Source: Helochares maculicollis
Lineage: Eukaryota > Arthropoda > Insecta > Coleoptera > Hydrophilidae
Direction: 5' to 3'
DNA: 42,315 bases
Assembly (NCBI GenBank): GCA_033557835.1
Contig: JAWQRO010000342.1
Span: forward strand, 1 to 42,315
In this document: one piece after another, positions 30,455-42,315 of the stretch
Position numbering within the stretch: position 1 is the first letter of the stretch
Layout of the letters: each line of letters starts with the position of its first letter
The notes under the pieces: model-generated
What the model was told of the DNA's origin: nothing
Databases searched by the model: none
Seen by the model: the letters and a program-made list of their open reading frames with translations, nothing else
Program-made: the position numbers and the translations under genes

Positions 30455-32699
30455 AGCATAATATTGTTAGATATAGTTAGCTTGAAAACAAACTTGTGAC
30501 AAAAATTTGCGCTTTGGTGTATTGAAACAATTTAGTTAATACTTACTTATCTTTGTAAGTACAGAAATAGGTGTAGAGAAGATAATGTTAGAAAAAAACG
30601 AAAAATCAGTCTGCAAAAGTTCAAAATTATGCTCCGATATTTTTTCGAAGAAACAGTTAACTTTATTATCATTTCTAAAACCAAGTAAGCATTGTAAGAA
30701 ATGCAATAATCATTACAGATATGTTACTGTTACTCTCAACGAGGATTGTCATAATGAAAGTGGGGAGGGTTAATAGGTTTCCCAGGCCAAAGATTCTTAT
30801 ATCTCCCTTATGTAGATTAGCATCTCTTGACCTAGATCATGCCAAGTAATAATTATTATTATTTCTGTAATAAGTCTTATTAGTGAAAAGTTAACAGTGA
30901 CTGAAAATTGAACCTTAATATAATATAAGAGTTAAGTTAACATAAACTTTGTACTTCAATACATCCTCCTGAATATATTATAAAACTATGTGCTTTGATC
31001 AGCTGCTTAGGATCCTAAATTAAGTATTTAAAATTCAAATTACACACTGTTCTTTAAAAAGTCAACATAGTACAAGAATATACGTACCATAAAGTTTTAG
31101 TAGTAGTTTTCAAAATATACTGTGCGGCTTCAATTAATTTTGCCAAATAATCAATATGCAATATCTTTGATAATTTTGAGTCAGATGTCAATTTTATTAA
31201 TAAATTTCATTGCAAATAAGACTACGAATATTGAAGAAATGAACAAAACCAGTTCCAGATTTGAAGAAAATAAGTAAGCATACTTACCTTCTGGTCGGTA
31301 TTAAGTATCATCAGACAAACATGGATTAAAAGTTCCATAGCTTTATACAAGTTTTCAATGCACCTATGGTAAGAACTGTTTGTCCTATAAATGACGTGAT
31401 CAGCTTAATGTAGTCACTATTTATTATATATGTGATAAAAACAGGAATACAGTTTTAGTGCATTGAGGTCCTTCACTGCTATTTAATAAAACAATCACAG
31501 AGGTAGACTATGAGAATAACACAGAAGCAAAACATATGGAAAGCTTTCGTTCCAAAGAATTAGTTACGCATGAAAAATGTGAAATAGGACGTTACAGTAC
31601 AGCTAACAGGGGATTCTTATTTACTTGCAAAATTGGTACGACATATTTTTAAGTTCAATTATTTGCTCTCCTGACTGCTAAAATAAGTTAAAACTTTACA
31701 ATAAATTTTGCTGAAAGTTTTCTGGGAGAACACTTAGGAATGTATACGGGATGTCCAGATGACATTTTATATCCGCGCTTAAGAGCTATATTTAATTTTG
31801 ATATCCTAAACGGTCGTACTAAAAGTGAGCGAGCATATGCAGAAACTATTTGATTCCGAATGCGCGGAATAATTTCAATTTTACTAAGTTGAAAGTATTT
31901 GGGGTCAAAATATCCATTGAAATGTTATATCTTGTATCATGTTTGCTTTTATTTAAATTGCAATAGAATTTATTCCGCTTTTTTTCTCTTTTTCACAAAT
32001 CATTTAGAGAAAGCTATAATTTGTTGACACTTTAGCTTTGTACTGTTTGGTTTCGTTTAAATTCTTTAAAAGCCGATTACCGGTGCTTTCCATATCAGAA
32101 AAAGTAAATGGTTTATTTTGAAGGAATTATCAGCAGTTATTTTGATTGCTGAAGTGGAAGTAGAAATTTGTTTTAATTTTTTTTCTAAATTACTAAATAC
32201 TTACATAACTTAAGGACTTTCCTATTCATACACTATTTGCGTTTACGATAAATATTAATGTTTTTGAGAAAGTTATTTTGAATGGACAATAAATTAAGAA
32301 GATGGTCTGAACTATAAGAGTCACAGTATTTCCCAAGAAAATTTTACTGAAAGCGAGCTAGACACTAAAGTGACAAGTATCACTGATGTCAATTCACATT
32401 AACAATTCTAGTGGGGCATTCACTGTTTAGATAAGTGCAACCCAATTGCTTTATAAGATCTACGAAAATATTACCTGCTGCTTTTTTTACTGGAACTAAA
32501 CAAGGGATAATGTCCGTTCAAATCCACACCAAAGTGTTTGAAATGTGTGCACTTATGGGACGATAAGCACTTACAAAATCTATATCCATAGTCTCAATAA
32601 TTATACAAGTGCTAAATTCTTTTATGTCTTTATTAAAGACTATAGTTTTAAAGCTAAACGGTTTGCTAACTAGAATAGTTAAATCTTCGATATATACTT

Positions 32700-33590
32700 T
32701 TATTATTTCTACAATGTTTGGTCTGCCCTTTTAATTCAAGACCAGCTCCCACAGCCTTCATAATAAGGTGTTTAGTCGGTCATTTTGAGGAACTGGATTT
32801 AGTGGCCTATCGTTTTAGAAGAGGTATCTATGGAAATATTCGCATTGAAGATACCGCGGAAACTGTGCGGCAGAGCTCTGCAAATGATCTATCTGTCTCA
32901 ACTCGACTTGGTTGCAACCAATTGAACATTTCCAGCATTACATGAAGTTTCGCATAGCTAGCCGCAAAACTTGTTTTTTTTAAGTAATGTTTTGGAGTCG
33001 AATGAAGCACATTTCCACCTAAATGATTATGTCATTAAGCAGAACTGTAGATTTTGAAATTCTGAAAAAAGAGCTACACACTAGTATCAATTGCATCCAT
33101 CCAAATATACTGATTTGTGCGGTGTAATAACCAATAAAGTTATCGGTCCATATTTCTTTGAGTATGAAAATGGAACCCCGAAACCGATTTTCGAAGTTTC
33201 TTACAGAACAATAATCGAAAACTTTTTGCGGCTTATAGCGTAGCAGAATCTCAACTGGTAGTTTCAACAAGAGGAAACATCTACACTCACTGTTAAGCAA
33301 ACTATGCATCTGCTACGAGAAATGTTTGGCAAACTTTATTAAAAAAAATTAATTTCCCTTGGTTTCCTCGCTCATCAAATTTAACTGTGTTTGTTTTCTT
33401 TTATGGGGACATTTAAAAGACTAAGTGTATGTAAATAAACCACAGACTATCAAACAGCTGAAGCAGAATATTCGAGACGAAATACTGCGCTTTCAACTGG
33501 AAACATTACGTAGTGTAATGGAAAACATGCTTGAAAAGTCGATCTCTACATTGAAGAAAATTGTGAACAGCGTCTAGTATTATATTTTGT
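32700..33590 (+). mobile_element. Tc1/mariner-type transposon relic, all catalytic residues lost
   Basis: On the + strand, 32718-32945 gives APTAFIIRCLVGHFEE, then NIRIEDTAETVRQS and LSVSTR, the DNA-binding half. From 32990 comes SNEAHFHLNDYVIKQNCRF, then CGVITNKVIGPYFFEYENG, FQQEETSTLTVKQTMHLLRE, PRSSNLTVFVFF and VNKPQTIKQLKQNIRDEILR, ending QLETLRSVMENMLEKS near 33545. The order and motifs match a widespread insect transposase with FSDEAHF, FQQDGA and PRSPDLTPxDFF sites. Here the three Asp are Asn (33001), Glu (33271) and Val (33393). Stops and frameshifts are also present. Confidence 0.82.
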
Positions 33591-34184
33591 ACATAAGTTT
33601 TCGGAAATATATTTAATATATAAAAAATAAGCAAAATTAATGAATATAACTTAAGTTATCCTTGGTTAAAATTAGTCTTATTTGACCTACCTTTTATCTT
33701 GAAAAATTTAATTTGATCGACAAAACAATATTTACGTTAAATCTTGTAATATCGTTCAGTATAGCATCCTTACGTAAGGACAGGAAAACATTTGAAATAA
33801 CGATATATTATGATTTAAATGAGCGAGCTGATAAATATTTGCTATATAAAGTATACTAATACTTTTTTAAGTTCATAGGAAATTCTTGACGGTAGTTAGA
33901 CTTGACAGATAGACACATATCCAAGCTCCAGCTATTTAAGAAGCAGGTGTCAGATTTTTTGGGCAAATAATGTCCCTATTCAGTGAAATATCTTCAAGTG
34001 AAGGAAAAACGATTTTTTTGTCAGACCTCGAGGTCAGTCAAAATCATGTCAAAATAGGAGGAGAAGATCCCTTCCTGAGGATGCGTAACATGTACATTTT
34101 GTTACACGTGTTATTAAAATTAATTAACTTTGTAATAATATCGAATTAAGCTCTTAGCTTTTTTAGTTTGAACTTCAATGAAAA
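33591..34184. other. Spacer, nothing recognised
   Basis: AT-rich sequence between two transposon relics. Confidence 0.4.
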
Positions 34185-34520
34185 ACTTCTAAAAACACCC
34201 AGAACGGGCTCGAAGACAAGGTAAAGTTATTTTGCAACATGACAACGCTCCTGCACATTCAGCCAAGGTGGTCAAAGAAAACATTTTTTCGCTTGGTTGG
34301 GAACTCCTATCCCTACCCCCGTATTCACCAGACTTGGCGCCTTCAGATTATTACCTCTTCTCATCGATGTCACACGCACTTACTGAGCAACACTTTCGCC
34401 TTTCGAGGATGTACAAAAATGGCTCGATGAATGGATATCAATTCTTTCTTTTGTAATGATATCCATCAATTGCCCGAAAGATGAATAAAATGTGTGAAAA
34501 TCGGGGGCCAATATTTTAAA
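34185..34520 (+). mobile_element. Mariner 3'-end fragment (Mos1-like)
   Basis: The + strand frame 34232-34456 reads MQHDNAPAHSAKVVKENIFS, then LPPYSPDLAPSDYYLFSSM, the last two catalytic sites of a DD34D transposase with both Asp intact. A frame change near 34410 is followed by LPER and a GGQYF-like end near 34510. Only the C-terminal quarter of the element remains. Confidence 0.85.
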
Positions 34521-36106
34521 TAATTTTTTTTTACATTATTCTTTAATAATTGCATATATTTTTCATGACGAAAAACGACATTTTAAACTTGCGCACCTGA
34601 TAGATACTTTTATTGGGTTCTTATCTCTGTTCAATATCGATGATTTGGTGGTCTAATGAGGAATCCAGTTTTTGAATAGAGTATGGAGTTAACACATGAA
34701 GTAGATTTATTTTAGATATTTCGATTATAATCTTCATCATTGTCATCAACGCGTGCTGTATTTGATTAAAATCAACAGAAAAATAATAAAGTTAAATTTA
34801 TTTCCGATTTAAAGAAACGAGTTTTGTTTCTTCCACAGATTAGGACCACGAGTATCTGTATTATTTAGGGAACCATATAAACGAGTTTCCTTGGTTTAAA
34901 ATTTTTTTTTTAATTTCTGCTGATATTTTGTTGATATCCATACAACATTCAATGTTCGACCAATAAGTATGGTAGCCATTTCGCAAAATGTGAAAATTTT
35001 TTGTTTGAGTTGATCCAGAAGAACCGTCCATTACATTTTTCATAAGTTTTAAATGTTTTGGTCATGACAATAAAAATGCAGAAAATTCTGTTACTTACTG
35101 TGACTTATTGTTTAATACTCCAATATTTAGAATAGAACTTTATTTTTTCCATTATTTATGCACATGAGTGTTTATATATCAGAAATTGGTAGTAAAAGGA
35201 TATGTTGAAGTACAATTTCAAGCCGAGACTAAATAGTGTAGCCGAACTAAATAGGTAGAATTCATGAAACAATTCTGCTGAAATAATCGATGTATTATTT
35301 CTACAGCAGTCCCAAGGTTTCTTTAGCGGAATTGTTCAAGAAGCAATACTGTTTACATTTCTCATAAGCTGAAATTATTATTCTTGATTTAAATGCAAAT
35401 GAAGTAAAAAAATCTGCAAATCAGCTTGATTTAGGTTGCAAAGATCTTTATCATTTCTCATTTTATAATTTGGTTTCTCTATATAAAGCTTGAAGTGCTG
35501 ATCATATTTAAGAATATATCAAATGCTAATTCTTGTATAATGAATATATTCTTAAGTTGAATTACATAAATATCTAATCAGCTCATTTTTCCTCTCATTA
35601 GTATCAATGTTAAGCAACAACTACATTTGCGTTTATAAGCGGTAGGATGATTCGGGTGATTAGACAATGAATCGCTCAATATTGACAATTCTTATCTATA
35701 TTTTTTCTGTATTTATTAATTTTATAGCACCTAAAGATAAATCCTGAATCAGGCTTCAAGTCACGGTTTAGTGATTAACAATTCATCATATTTAACATTA
35801 CTAAGAAAGCATTCAATTGATTATTTCTGAAATAAAGAACACGATAAGTAAAACTGTTTTAGTGGGTAAGCTATCACAGCACATAAAAATTATCATATAA
35901 GGTTTTGGAAAATTTAAGTTCGAAAATAAAGTGAAATATTCAGAAAATTGTAATGAATCAATTATATTGCTATTGACATCAGTATAGCAATAGTATTTCA
36001 TAAAACATATTCTTAAATTTTTAGTAGCAACTGATATAGTAGCAAGTTAGTTGTAAAACAAAATTAAGCTAGACAAAGTTGTTGAGCAAACATTTATTTT
36101 TTTATC
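34521..36106. other. Spacer between convergent genes, nothing recognised
   Basis: AT-rich, no exon, RNA or element found. Confidence 0.45.
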
Positions 36107-37617
36107 TTACAATTTTTCGTCGGGTTGTATTTTTGTCAATTCTTCAGATTTGTTCCATAGTTTCTCACAAAATTTGGTGTTGAATGCTAAGTTTGGTTTT
36201 TTGTCAACGGCGCACTCTGAAAAGAAAGAGCCTGTGACTTTTTCAACTTCAGAAGCCACTGCAAGGTGTAGAGTGGTTTGGACTCCTTGCTTAATATTTT
36301 TTGAAAGCAAAGACACCACTTTATCTTTGAACCACTGCTGGATTGTGTTGTACAATGTGAACCGTGAAAAAATACCTGTGTTTACAAACCCAGGATGCAG
36401 AGAATTTGAAGTTACCCCGGTTCCTTTTAGTTTATGAGCAAAACAATCAGCTGTTATTATATTGCACATTTTTGTGTTACAATACAGATTCCATTCTAAT
36501 TTTAGAGGCGTATCTCCTTTTGGTTCGATTAAGGACTCCTCGTCTAGCTTGTGGAGGCAGGCTAGTTTAGAGGAAACGAAGATGATTCTGCTAGGAGCTG
36601 ATTTTTTCAAAAGCCCTGAAAATATTTTGCCTCATAATCTATGTGACGCACTTGAGTTATCATTTCAAAATAGATCATGATCTAAAATTAATCATTGTGC
36701 AGATAGTCATGCAAACTCGTGCTAGTGAAATATATGAAACAACATTTAACTTTTAGTACATTTTCGATTTGATCCGAGGTCAAAATAGTTATTTATAATT
36801 ATAAACTGGCTAATTTATATACGTCTATATAAAAATACAGCAATAAGAAATCTCCAGTTGTTACGTTACGACCTCTACTACGAAGTGGTATTTACGTAAT
36901 AGTCGTAGCTACCTATGTCACATTGTAAAAGAGAAGTTATAATTTACAAAAGAATAATTGCACATTACGACATAATAGGTACGCGGATAATTCAATGTTG
37001 AAAGAGAATTATGTATAAAATTATTTAAATCTTGCATGATTACTAAATTAAATACCACTATTTTACAGAAAATGTAAGTTCAGACATACCTGTTAACAAA
37101 TAGGTAAGCAAAAAAGGCCCATAATGGTTCGTAGCCATACCAAGATGGAGCCCATCTTCTGACTTTCTTTTTCCAAATCGTATAGCCCCTGCATTATTTA
37201 TTAAGATGTCCAGTTTCTTTTCACTTTCAGTGATTTCCTTTACAAAATTCCTGATGGATTTAAAACAGGCCAAATTTAAATGTTTGTAGTAAATGTTCGG
37301 ATTTCGTGTCTCTTCCTTTAATTTCTCCACAGACTCAACGCCATCTACAATATCCGCTATTATGACTTTACATCCCCTAGATGCCAAACCTAATGCCGTT
37401 TCATACCCCAAGCCTACCGAGAATGTAATTATGATTTATTGGAATTTAGTATTTCAAAGCTGAAAAGAAGCATACCTTGATTTCCACCTGTTACTATCGC
37501 AGTTTTTCCCACTAGGCTCACAGGACTTTCACAATTTTTTGACGTTAGATTCACGTAAGCCCTTATGGCCAAATAAATCAAATATAAGTAAAACAGTATG
37601 TGCAAACAACAAAACAT
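36107..37617 (-). CDS. Short-chain dehydrogenase/reductase, retinol dehydrogenase 11-14 type, complete (three exons)
   Basis: Exons on the - strand are 37617-37476, 37413-37090 and 36615-36107; both introns are GT-AG and in phase 1. They join to 324 residues, normal for this family. Residues about 3-22 form a membrane anchor (LHILFYLYLIYLAI). The NAD(P)-binding motif TGGNQGLG spans the first junction. ILINNAG, the catalytic Ser in IIFVSS and YxxxK (YCNTK) follow, then LHPGFVNTG. Such enzymes reduce or oxidise retinoids and other lipid carbonyls at the endoplasmic reticulum using NADP(H); the substrate here is unknown. The ATG at 37617 is chosen because it precedes the anchor directly. A possible AATAAA on the - strand lies at 36098-36093, just after the stop. 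A paralogue lies immediately upstream. Confidence 0.9.
36616..37089. other. Second intron of the first dehydrogenase gene
   Basis: A 474-base phase-1 intron on the - strand with donor CAG|GTATGT and acceptor TATTTTCAG. Confidence 0.75.
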
Positions 37618-37902
37618 ATTTAACGCACTACTTGAACATAGAAAAATTTAAAATGATCCAAAGATGTAGCCTTACTGCCTTAGTTGATAATAAGTTTGTT
37701 AACCTAATAATTTTTGATAGTAAAGGTTAAAAGATCTCTCATTTTAAAACGTAAGATCAAAGGTTCATTTAATATTAAGTACATTTCTATAAAACCCTAT
37801 GCTAATACGTTGTCGTCCACACATAGCAATAAAAAATAATTTAATAAAATTTGCAACTAAAAAGTGTATCAAAACTTATCAAAAGTGATCAGTGAATGCA
37901 GT

Positions 37903-38705
37903 TTAGATGTGCAACATCTCCTTGCTTTTATTCCAAATTTCTTTCGCTAGGTTTTCATTTCTCGCAGATCTATACATCGAAACTTTCTGGCAGTCCTCAA
38001 ATAAACACCCGCTGATGTTTTCCACGTCTCTGTCGACGCAGAGATAAATAGTCGTCTGAGCTCCAGCTTCCGAAGTTTTGTAGTAGAGAAAAGCTGCTAC
38101 TTTAAATAAATATTTCGTTAATCCCGGTATTGTGTCAATGGCTGCAGTCCTAACAGCGCCGGGGTGAAGAACATTAGCTGTGACTCCTGTTCCTTGCAAA
38201 TGCTTTGCCAGCTCTATAGTGAAGAGTATGTTGCATAATTTGGAGTTGGCATAGGCAAATATTCCGGGAAGGAACCTGGGGTATTTATTGAGGTCGTTTT
38301 GGGTGATTCTCGCATAAGCAGCCGCTTTTGAAGAGACATTTACGATCCTGCTAGGCACTGATGCTTTTAATTTCTCTAGTAGCAAGTGAGTGAGGAGGAC
38401 GCTGGATAAGTAATTCACCTGCATGGTGATTTGGAAACCATCCACCGTTATTTTATTTCCCAGACCAACCGCTCCTGCGTTGTTCACCAATATGTCGAGT
38501 CGGGATTCTTTTTCACAAAACTCTCTCGCGAATTGTTTGACGGAATTCAAAGAAGCCATGTCTATCAGCATTATAACCACGTTGTTGTTGCTCGTCGCTT
38601 TTATAATAGCCGATTTGGCTTCTTCGGCCCGCTCTTTGCTCCGACAGGCGAGGATGACTCGGCATCCTCTTTTTGCCAAGTCCAATGCTGTGTAATATCC
38701 AATAC
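37903..38705 (-). CDS. Short-chain dehydrogenase/reductase, retinol dehydrogenase 11-14 type, 5'-partial
   Basis: One long exon on the - strand, acceptor TTTTTGCTCAG just before 38705, starts in phase 1 inside the nucleotide-binding loop (GIGYYTALDLAKRGCRVILA). It continues with ILVNNAG, NVSSKAAAYA, the YxxxK active site (YANSK) and LHPGAVRT, and ends at the stop 37903-37905: 267 residues. The missing 5' exon would carry the membrane anchor and the start of TGxxxGxG. I searched 38706-42315 for it without success, so it may lie beyond the window. The residues read in frame before the acceptor are intron. Its junction is at the same codon position and phase as in the neighbouring enzyme, so the two look like a tandem duplication, though the neighbour has one more intron. 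ATTAAA on the - strand at 37845-37840 may serve polyadenylation. Confidence 0.88.
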
Positions 38706-39329
38706 CTGAGCAAAAAGGAAAAAATGACATTCGCAATTAATTGATGGTTGATAGGTAGTTATAAATAGTTTATTGGTATTTTTGTAAACATCATGTTTTT
38801 CCTACTATGTTTTTGCTATATAAACTATTAACATCATTAATACATGAAAAGGCACATAATCACAACCTTAACTACCTTAAAGTGTAAAGGCTAACTTAAA
38901 CAATACTTCACTCATTACTTACATAATCAGTAATAATTCAATGATAAATAAACTAAGCCCAGGCTCTTTTGTTCGGTGCAATCTGCTTTCTACTTCATCC
39001 TTCTCGTTTCCCCTATTCTATTCACTTTTCACATACTTTTTGTTTATTCTAGGCGACCTAGCTAGCTGACCTGTTTTCGTTCTATTATTGTAAAGGTTGC
39101 TTCAGCAGAGTGTTCATTTATTATTTCTATATTTCCCACATGTTTTTAAGTTGCAGCACCTATTACAGCCCACCAGTATTTCATCTCGATAATCTGTACC
39201 TTACATTTCAGGCGTTAATGAACAACTTTCGCGTGTATTTTTTTTTATTTTGGTGTGTTTGTCAAGTTTTTCCTTTTATAAAAACGTATTCTTTATAACA
39301 TTAGAACGTGTCTTCCGTCATTTGGCGTT
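38706..39329. other. Intron or upstream sequence of the second dehydrogenase
   Basis: No 5' exon with the expected TGxxxG sequence was found on the - strand. Confidence 0.4.
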
Positions 39330-41450
39330 GTTCCTCTTATCCAATAATTTTCCTGTTCCGTTTTGTTATTCCTAACATGCTTGTTTCCACAGTTCTTTCG
39401 ATACTTAGAAGCTTCTGTGTGATGATTGCATTTAAAATCCAAGTATCAAAGCCATTTATTAGTATTGGTAAGATGCATTCATCAAAGGCTTTGCTTTTTA
39501 GACACACAGGTGTTCTAGATTTCAATATTGTATAATTCTTCTCGAATGCTCTCCAAGCCAGATTTCATCTACTGTTTTTTTTTAGACGAGTGATCATAGT
39601 ACATGAACTGATTAGCCTAAATGCGCATATTGGTCTTCTTTTTGAATGTTTTTTTTATTCACAATGATGTTTACACTGGATCAAATTTCGTTGAACATCA
39701 CTTTTGTCTTTGAATGGTTTACTACAGGATGCGTGAAAAGTTCAATCAAGATCATTAAGTAAGTACGTAATATTCTTAGAGAAAATCTAAGTGTGGCTAC
39801 GCGTTACATTGCTGTTACTCTAGGAACCTCGGATAATACGCCATATTTACATAAAGATTTGCATATGAACATTTTTAGGGGGCGTGCTGCCGCATATGCC
39901 AACAATTAAACAAATCCTGAATCAAAAACAACTTTATCAGAGCTTTCAATAAGAATAAAGTTTAGTTATTGCAACGGTACACATCAATAGAAAAAACTTA
40001 AATCTAGCAGGACCGCTTACAGTGAACTGAAGCTAGTCATTTACCTCCAAAGCAGACTAAAAAACTAAATGCAAAAAAAGATTATGGTTTCCGTTTTTTT
40101 GGATTTCAAACGGATTTTGCTAATTGATTATCTTAATAAGCTGAAACCATTAACTCTCAATATTATTGTGATCTTTTGAAGGGATTAGATTAAATTGTAC
40201 ATGAAAAAAGACCTAGTTTACAAAAGAAAAAACTTGTTTTATCAAGACAATGCATATGTCCATACAAGTATTGTGACCATAGGATAATGCAACGAATTAA
40301 AGTACAATTTGGTTAAACATCCCCAATATGTTACAGATTTGTCTCTGTGAGACGTCCATTTCACAGATATTTGTAATTGTTCCTTCATGGAAAACGTTTC
40401 TCATCGAATGACGAAGTTTATGGCTGGTATCCATAAATCAGTATTTTATAGAGCTATTAGAATCTCACTCTAAAGATGTAAAAAAAAATGATAAGTCTAT
40501 CACCATTGGTTTATAGCTCCTTATTTTCTCAGTTTATTTGGTAAAGACATATTCTAATATGACCAAATATCTTAGAAGAGATCGAATCGTCTTAACGTGC
40601 ACTTATTATTGAGAACTCCCTAGTGACTTTATGAAATTTCACTTCTGCTTTTGCTCCCACATCAATGTTATTTTTCTAAGCCTTGTTTTGTTAGGGCTTC
40701 CATAATTGTCGCAGGTAGGTTTGAGTCAAAGAGACATTCTCGAAATCAATGAAATTCATTGACAGTGGTACTGTATGTTCTTTGGTTTTGCTGATTATTG
40801 CTCTTGCAGTTTGAGTTTGATATATGATCCCAAACCCACAACGGAAACTAACATAGAGGCTTAAGATAACTTTTGTGAACACTTTAAATAACCTTGGCGG
40901 CAAAGGTGTTGGTCGACAATGTCCTTAGCTTTGGAAGCTTTCTTTCACAAATGCATTTAATGTGCATCGTTGTTATACAAGTTAGTGTTTGTTTGCCTGA
41001 TTGTAACTTTTTCTGTTTTCAATAGCATCTTGTACAAGATTTTGATATTATATATTTTAATTTGCGTTTTATTGGTCTTACATATTTAATGCGACTTATT
41101 ATGTCAGAATTGTTCTTTATTTTTCTTAGTTGCTTCATCAAATTCGTAGTGTTATCTGACTTGTTTTAGATCAGATTTATTGACCCATTTAATTTGATGT
41201 GTAATTTTTACTGGAATATGTCTACGCTATTTGCCAGTTGTCATATTTAGTAATTTTATTGGTGCGTTTATGAGATTTCTTCCTCCCAGTCCCGTATTTA
41301 TTCTATTACTTAGGATATAGGGAATTTTGTTGCTAATATTACCATTTCAGCTTTCTTATGTCCACATTTTTGAAGGTTTATTCTTGAAGAATCTACTTAT
41401 TATGCTGATGTATTTCGTAAACTGCACTAGACGTTCACCCACTTCGTTTC
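39330..41450 (-). mobile_element. RTE-type LINE relic (endonuclease end, RT fragments)
   Basis: The - strand order is that of a non-LTR retrotransposon. Near 41440-41300: NEVGERLVQFTKYISIISRF, then FFKNKPSKMWT and NISNKIPYILSNR, the last part of an AP endonuclease. At 40903-40691: PPRLFKVFTKVILSLYVSF and ISKTKEHTVPLSMNFIDFEN, the central RT region. At 39525-39337: VCLKSKAFDECILPILINGF, DTWIL and ERTVETSMLGITKRNRK, the end of RT. Stops and deletions occur throughout. RTE is the closest clade by memory; others such as CR1 are not excluded. Confidence 0.75.
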
Positions 41451-42315
41451 AATAGGGTGCACCATAGTTTCAGATTTCTATTTAATCCCTTAAAACTTAA
41501 GTTAAATTTGCTTTCAAATTTTTATAACTTTACACGTATATAGAGGAGCCGAAATAGTACGAGAAGCAAAGAAGAAATTTACTTTTCAGAACCAACTGAT
41601 AATTAAAACATCTAGTAATCGCAAATATTGAGTTGGCACAACAATAAAAAAATTTATTGGTTTTTTAGAACACCAGTAACGTTAAATTATCTACACTTCA
41701 TGTAAGAGTCTAAAATGTATGTAATTTGATGCAGAAACTTATTATACAGTTAAAAGAACTTTTTCGAATCAAGCTATATACTTTTCACAATAAAATTTAC
41801 ACTATTGCCGTCATATCTCTGAAAAACGGAGCTACTAATCAACATGCACACTTTACCAACCGTTTATGTATAATAAATATATATACGTAAAAGATAATAC
41901 ATTTAATATAACAGTATAATCAAAATGAGCAAAGTTGTTTGAGGGGAGTATAAATCCAGATTTATTGAATGTGTCTTTATGTCTGTATCTAAGCTAACAT
42001 GTTTTGCGTTATTATTGTCTATAAACTGTAGTTAAAGAAAATGCAAAGACGAAGAAGTCTAAATGAAACATTAAACTAGACCCTGTTTATCAATCAAAAC
42101 TTGAATAAAAAATCAAGAATTAAGAATATTTCGACTTAAACGTACACCAGAGATTTAAGCAGCATTCACTAAAGTATTAGGATTGAATATTCCTGGTTTC
42201 AAGTTGAAATGACTTGTAGCCGCAGTACGGAAAATTGTGGTTTATTACAGAAATTGACCTTACAGCAGCTAACGGAACATTATGAACAGCTATTTTCTTG
42301 TCAAGCGGGTATATA
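41451..42315. other. Window end, nothing recognised
   Basis: AT-rich sequence. The missing 5' exon of the second dehydrogenase was not found here. Confidence 0.4.

Larger units (their letters stand above)
29878..32699. other. Skeletor 3' UTR and spacer
   Basis: No canonical AATAAA occurs in the first few hundred bases after the stop; candidates lie near 31197 and 31486, so the 3' UTR may be long or use a variant signal. A 12-base tandem duplication (30431-30454) and an 18-base perfect palindrome (30355-30372) are present. No gene was recognised. Confidence 0.5.

Noticed and set aside
34232..34456. 74-codon + frame as a small gene
   Set aside because: It is a mariner C-terminal fragment with HDNAPAH and SPDLAPSD motifs.
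36150..36680. + strand frames opposite the dehydrogenase exons
   Set aside because: They are antisense shadows of the - strand coding exons.
38706..38736. Start codon at 38736 for the second dehydrogenase
   Set aside because: Those residues are intron before a clear acceptor and replace the needed TGxxxG motif.
1..42315. tRNA, rRNA or CRISPR features
   Set aside because: No tRNA box pair, rRNA-like sequence or regularly spaced direct repeats with unique spacers were seen.

Overview
This is AT-rich animal nuclear DNA with spliced genes, long introns and many decayed transposons. Family content (Skeletor/Knickkopf-type DM13-DOMON protein, mariner, Penelope-like and RTE elements) points to an insect. 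A beetle is possible, but nothing here fixes the order. No bacterial, CRISPR or RNA-gene signals were seen.

Main gene (+ strand, 8733-29877): the Skeletor orthologue, entered part-way through because its 5' exons lie upstream of the window. Six exons join in frame: 8733-8914, 14853-15015, 21658-21917, 23521-23620, 25848-26860 and 27625-29877. They encode 1322 residues: the end of DM13-1, all of DM13-2, a DOMON domain, a plastocyanin-like domain, and a long disordered tail with an RVRR site, a His/Asp-rich block and a GPI-like hydrophobic C-terminus. An alternative last exon (22154-23053, then two AATAAA signals) joins in frame to the DM13-2 exon and gives a short form ending in a Gln-rich, hexapeptide-repeat tail. 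A TATA-type element with downstream in-frame ATGs sits just before the DOMON exon, so a promoter for a short 3' form is possible. The locus could therefore make full-length, 5' and 3' products.

Two genes on the - strand (36107-38705) are tandem short-chain dehydrogenases of the retinol-dehydrogenase 11-14 type. The first is complete in three exons (324 aa). The second has only its large 3' exon in the window. They converge on Skeletor, about 6 kb from its stop.

The introns and spacers carry transposon relics, all inactivated by stops, frameshifts or catalytic substitutions. They are: Penelope-like retroelements with GIY-YIG domains (180-1035 and 20030-21012); one mariner family in three copies (4268-5395, 11880-12366, 17930-18435); other mariner/Tc1-like relics (10800-11500, 18880-19860, 32700-33590, 34185-34520); a pogo-like DDE_1 transposase relic (15850-17209); and an RTE-type LINE relic (39330-41450). 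A dispersed repeat rich in TCGCTCG motifs occurs near 1.2-1.8 kb and 12.4 kb. A stop-free reading frame at 5736-6222 (-) matches nothing I recognise.

I found no wholly new system. The strongest leads are the multi-isoform design of the Skeletor locus and the unidentified reading frame.
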